A stretch of DNA of 44,342 nt, taken from positions 3,047,989 to 3,092,330 of the forward strand of contig CM022668.1 in the NCBI GenBank assembly GCA_012295275.1, given 5' to 3'. The position numbers were made by a program, and so were the translations under genes. This document shows, one piece after another, positions 40,200 to 44,342 of the stretch. Numbering within the stretch: the stretch's first letter is position 1; each line of letters starts with the position of its first letter. Under the pieces are notes generated by a model. It did no database searches. It was not told the DNA's origin and was given only the letters and a program-made list of their open reading frames with translations. Source of the stretch: Chrysomallon squamiferum (Eukaryota; Mollusca; Gastropoda; Neomphalida; Peltospiridae).

Positions 40200-42086
40200 T
40201 CACCAGCGACCCTTGTCTTTCAACTGTTTCATGTAATTTAGATAAATCTGAGCTTTCAGCAAGTTTACACCCATTCCAAAGTGACTTCCGTCTATACTCA
40301 TAACTCCATCCGTGACGTTGAAAGTGTCAAACACTGGTATATCATACACACGTAAGTAGGCAGCCATTTTGTCGTTGTACTCTTTACCGTGATAATTGTT
40401 AACGGTTTTCACATACGGGTATCTCCAGATACCGAGACTGTGCGTTGATGACCATAAAACTTTTGGCCATTCGCTGTAGTTGCCTCGCAGACCTTCTAGA
40501 ATGACGTTCACGTATTTGCTGACGACAGTGTCGTAAACGTAGTGGTCCCATATACCAACGCCAACAAACATCATCGACTTTTTCTTCCACTTGAGTTGAC
40601 GAGTTGCGTTAAACAGGAAGAAGCCATATTCTGATGATGCGTAGTATTTAAACTGAAGGGTGACGTGGCCGTTGCAGAGTTTTGGTTCAAAGTCGATGTG
40701 TTTGCGGCAGGTTTTGTGTGGGAAAATATACATTCCACTACACTGTTCTAATATTTCTGAAAAAAAGAAAGATTTTATACAACAAAAAAATGAAATATAA
40801 TGAATATTTACACAGAGAGTAATTGCCTCAGTTCGCTTTTGTCTAACAGATTCGTGAATTATTTTCATTACACCGTGTGATAAAAACAAGTCTAGTGATC
40901 TAGTTAAATTAAAACATTCAGTATCGTCTTTTATAGTATTATATTATATTATCTTGTTATCCCTTCATTATGATATAATTTGTAAATAAAAATAACCCTA
41001 AAATAAAAAGGCACCTGTACGTATACTAAATCAAGAAAGACGTAAAGAGCAAGATATGTGGCCACTTCCAGATCTCCAAAAAGAAAAGGACATTGTTTTT
41101 AAGATTTGTTTTTTAATATCGTGACACTTTTTTTAACCTCAAAGTAATATCTGTAATGATGAGTTGAAATATAAAAAGTAATAAAAAAAAAAAAACTTTA
41201 TTATTAATATTATTATTCTTTTCAATATACTGTATATGTTATATACATGACACATGTATTTCATACGTGGAAATAAAGAACTTAAAGAAATTAATATTCA
41301 TTTTTTATTTCTCCTATAAAACAACGCATAAAACCAAATTGATTATACTGTGATTTCATTATTTAGTGATATCACTTTTATCACAGTATTCCTCCACCAG
41401 CATGAAAGCACCTACTTTTGGTTGTATTTGGTTTGAAAGCACCAGTGTTGTAGTTGCCAGTCAAAATCAACAACAGCGCCGTGTACAACTGCCGCATTAA
41501 GGAGTCGCCGATGACGTAGATGGTCCACCCTTCTAACACACTGCAGCCAGACTGAGAGTCGAAGAACTTCACAGAACATCTCTTGTCACTTGGAACCCAG
41601 GTGGCATACTCGGCATGAATGCGCGACCTGAGGTTAAAGTTCGAAGGTCCTCTGCACTTTTCCACGGTTTTGTTCACACATTTGTTATTAAAACAACATG
41701 GCGTCCGTCCTCCTGGATTGCAGAGGACACGAAACCATTTCCTGTAACTAGTTCCGGTGTAAGTGACATTTCCACATTTCAAGTCAGGTCTTTGATAGTC
41801 TGTGGCACTCGGCAAATGATCTCTGCTGTTTATGTAAAATGCGTTAATTTCACGTTGCTCTTGTGACGTCAGATTTCGCGTTCTCCACGTGCCTGACGTC
41901 ATACAATTTGAGGACATCTGGAACAACTTGACGTCTGAGATTCGTGGAATTGTAAGAAGAAAAATATAAATAAGGCTTCGGTGAATGATACACGTAGACG
42001 AAACAGACGAAGTACGTGACACAAAACAGACAAACAAAGAAGAGGAATTTCTTCGTTTTGTTTTTGATACTTCGTGACATTGTCAT
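40200..42086 (-). pseudogene. SGNH/PC-esterase (NXPE-like) gene, copy R, frameshifted
   Basis: Exons correspond to 42086-41416 and 40756-40200. A one-base gain near 41905-41907 (codons 60-61) throws the original start out of frame, so translation from 42086 ends after 78 residues. Ignoring the indel, the protein differs from copy L at only three residues (N344, N370 and V371 in this copy) and keeps GDSLMRQ and DGSH. The catalytic frame stays open upstream to an ATG at 42037, whose product would replace the signal anchor with a weaker hydrophobic stretch. It is either a very recent pseudogene, a gene with an altered N-terminus, or a consensus error; splice sites are intact and nothing else is broken. 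Confidence 0.75.
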
Positions 42087-42196
42087 CGTTTTGTGAACAA
42101 ACGTGTGAGATTCTGAAAAAACTAAAACAGATTACATAGGAATAATGGAGATTATTATTTGAACACACACACTCACACACACAGACACACAAACAC

Positions 42197-42200
<4 letters not shown>

Positions 42201-42271
<71 letters not shown>
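42201..42271 (-). repeat. (CT)n array upstream of esterase copy R
   Basis: Same position and orientation as in the other two gene copies, with one TTCTC interruption at the distal end. Confidence 0.97.
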
Positions 42272-42276
<5 letters not shown>

Positions 42277-42385
42277 AATACAGAAATACAGACAGACATA
42301 CAGACAGACAGCGGAGAGCTAAATGTACACGACGGCAAGAGTTCTGTTGTCCCATGTTACCCCACGACAGGAGCTCCCAGACTTC

Positions 42386-42392
42386 CTTTATA
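42386..42392 (-). promoter_or_regulatory. Possible TATA box, copy R
   Basis: Minus-strand TATAAAG at the position equivalent to 6428-6434, upstream of the frameshifted gene. Confidence 0.3.
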
Positions 42393-43287
42393 AATAAATA
42401 ATTAAATAAATAAATAAATACATTTTTAAATTAATCATGTGAGGACATCAGAAAACAGAAATCCGGGGGAGGAGACTATTTCAGGGCGACGCCTCCCCCT
42501 CCCTCTGACTAACTAGACAAACCGGTAACATACTGAGAATGTTTTCCAGTGTAAATTATGATTAGAATTGGATCAATAAGACGATGATGGTTATGGTGGA
42601 AACAATGAAAATGTTTCCAATTTGCCTATTAAGTGAGTTTGTTTTTCTTTGTTTCTGCTGTTAGATAGTGTCCATACAATAATTAATGTTTTATTCAACA
42701 AGAAACAAAAGAAAGAAAAAAACATAAACGTAACAATTAATTTAAATAAATAAATGCAGTTGAACATTTGATGTTGTATCTGATCAGCGTGAATTTATGT
42801 CTCTGTGGTTTGAGAATATCAAAGTTTTTCTTACAAAGAGTAAAATTGAGAAAAGTAAAACTAGACATGTTCTTCGAAACAGAACATGTTTTGTTTTTTT
42901 TGTCTTTTCTTGTGTTTTTTTTTTAATTTTTATCCCCCGAAGAAATGCTGTAAACAAATACAAACGTATATACACACATATTAAAGGTTTATAACTTTTC
43001 GCTCAAAGCAACTTTGACTGTTGTAATGGAACTAGTCACACGTGATATAAAAAAAAAAAAAGGCAGCCACGTGTAGCATCAAGTCGTAATTCTTACTGAT
43101 GTCGTCGTTGTTGTTGATGGTGGTTATACTGAATTTATTCTTGCTCTAATTGCTATTCTTATTACCTTTTTTAAAAAATATTATTGAGCATACAGGTAAT
43201 CTAGAATATATAATGAGTATGAACAAAATGCATGTACTATGTCTCTCACAAATGATTTCACTTTTGCGCTTTTTCTTCTTTCTTTTT

Positions 43288-43288
<1 letters not shown>

Positions 43289-43360
<72 letters not shown>
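43289..43360 (+). repeat. (CT)n microsatellite, arm R
   Basis: Counterpart of 5466-5536, about 72 bp, practically the arm L length. Confidence 0.97.
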
Positions 43361-43361
<1 letters not shown>

Positions 43362-43605
43362 ACGAATACTTCATTAGCCGCGTGTACTATTAACTTTCAT
43401 TGCCAAAGGAAAAATAAATCCTACAACATCATTAGTCTAATTTTTTTATCATGAGGTGGCTAACGTAGAATAATTTACTTCTTATCAGTCAATTTCGCAC
43501 ACAGTCGTATTCAGTATCTCCTCTTTCACCAGTCACTATACATGTTTTATCTTTGCGATCTTCGGAAAACTTATCAGCAATACAAGACCACTACGTGACG
43601 TAACG

Positions 43606-43705
43606 GTTTTGCTCTCAGTGTTTATAGTTTTGCTGTCAGTGTTTATAGTTTTGATGTCAGTGTTTATAGTTTTGCTGTCAGTGTTTATAGTTTTGCTGTC
43701 AGTGT
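43606..43705 (-). repeat. 21-bp tandem repeat, arm R, about 5 units
   Basis: Same number, order and variants of units as in arm L, supporting the close relation of these two arms. Confidence 0.9.
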
Positions 43706-43796
43706 ACGTTTGATGTAGGATAACACACAACAATAAAAAACTGACGTCTTTTAACTTTCATTAAATCAGAAACGCTGCCAAAAGTACTTAAACGAA

Positions 43797-44275
43797 AAAT
43801 AATAATAATAACAACAGTGTTATTATAATTATTACCATTACTATCATCATTATTGTTATAATCGTTATTAATTTTATTGTTGTTGTTGTCGTTATTAATA
43901 TAATTATTATATTATCATTACTACTACTGCTACAGCTACTGCTGTTAAGTAGTATTATTATTATAAATTATTATTATTATTATCATCATCATCATAGTTA
44001 CAGTTGTTATCATATCATTATTATAACTTTTATCATTATTGTTATTACTATTATTATTATTATTGCTGTTGTTATTATTGTTTTATTATTTTATTATTAT
44101 TATTATTGTTGTTGTTGTTGTTGTTGTTGCTGCTGCTACTATTATTGTGGTTGTTATTATTATTTTTGTTATTACTATTATTATTATTGTTGTTGTTATT
44201 TGTTATTGTTGTTATTATTATTTTATTATTATTATTATTATTATCGTTGTTGTTGTTGTTGTTGTCATTGAATTT
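43797..44275 (+). repeat. Trinucleotide-rich tract, arm R
   Basis: Counterpart of 4560-5030 with the same unit counts as arm L over the parts I compared. Confidence 0.93.
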
Positions 44276-44342
44276 AAGTGTGTGTTTATAAATCATTATT
44301 ATGAATTATTTTCAAACTTTTAAATTATTTTATTATTGTTTA

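Larger units (their letters stand above)
40189..44342 (-). repeat. Arm R: partial direct copy of arm M, cut by window end
   Basis: Copies 18075-22329 in the same orientation and 8620 to about 4490 of arm L in reverse. Trinucleotide-derived reading frames near 44004-44323 match arm L in exact length and order, whereas arm M differs, so arm R and arm L form the closest pair. The block runs off the right edge inside the second foldback repeat. Confidence 0.93.

Overview
The window looks like eukaryotic, metazoan and very probably lophotrochozoan (mollusc-like) nuclear DNA. It is AT-rich and crowded with long CT/GA, TA, GT and trinucleotide (TAA/TTG/TAG/GAA) arrays. Its only real host gene has spliceosomal introns and encodes a type II membrane SGNH/PC-esterase (NXPE-like) protein, a kind expanded in marine invertebrates. 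It also holds remains of a Tc1-like and a MULE-like DNA transposon. The organism call is inference; no species-specific marker is visible.

Layout. Six blocks explain nearly everything. Arm L (1-8620) ends at a 200-N gap (8621-8820). Core 1 is 8821-18074. Arm M (18075-27160) is the reverse complement of arm L. A linker unique to this window is 27161-30963. Core 2 (30964-40188) is a direct copy of core 1. Arm R (40189-44342, cut by the window end) is a direct copy of the start of arm M. So 8821-22329 recurs directly at 30964-44342, displaced by about 22.0-22.14 kb, and arm L is an inverted third copy of the arm. Copies differ mainly in microsatellite length plus scattered substitutions and indels.

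Genes. Each arm carries one two-coding-exon SGNH esterase gene: 6724-8609 on plus, 19972-18086 on minus, and 42086-40200 on minus. The first two are open (408 residues, with GDS nucleophile block and Asp-x-x-His block). The third has a one-base frameshift before its catalytic domain. A fourth, diverged 5' fragment sits in the linker (29355-29503, minus). Arm L and arm R are closer to each other than either is to arm M.

Each core carries the same dead Tc1-like element (11391-12832 and 33462-34920), a 24-bp minisatellite downstream of the gene, half of a foldback repeat and many microsatellites. The arms carry two nested foldback (inverted) repeats, of about 1.35-1.45 kb and 2.0-2.3 kb. The linker holds two tandem inverted copies of a core segment, the gene fragment and a MULE transposase relic.

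Interpretation. The locus is a multi-generation segmental duplication in which a secretory-pathway esterase gene has been amplified. The N gap between arm L and core 1, with arm L and arm R nearly identical, means the inverted arrangement could be a scaffolding or haplotype-joining artefact. The direct 22-kb duplication is not interrupted by any gap and is better supported.
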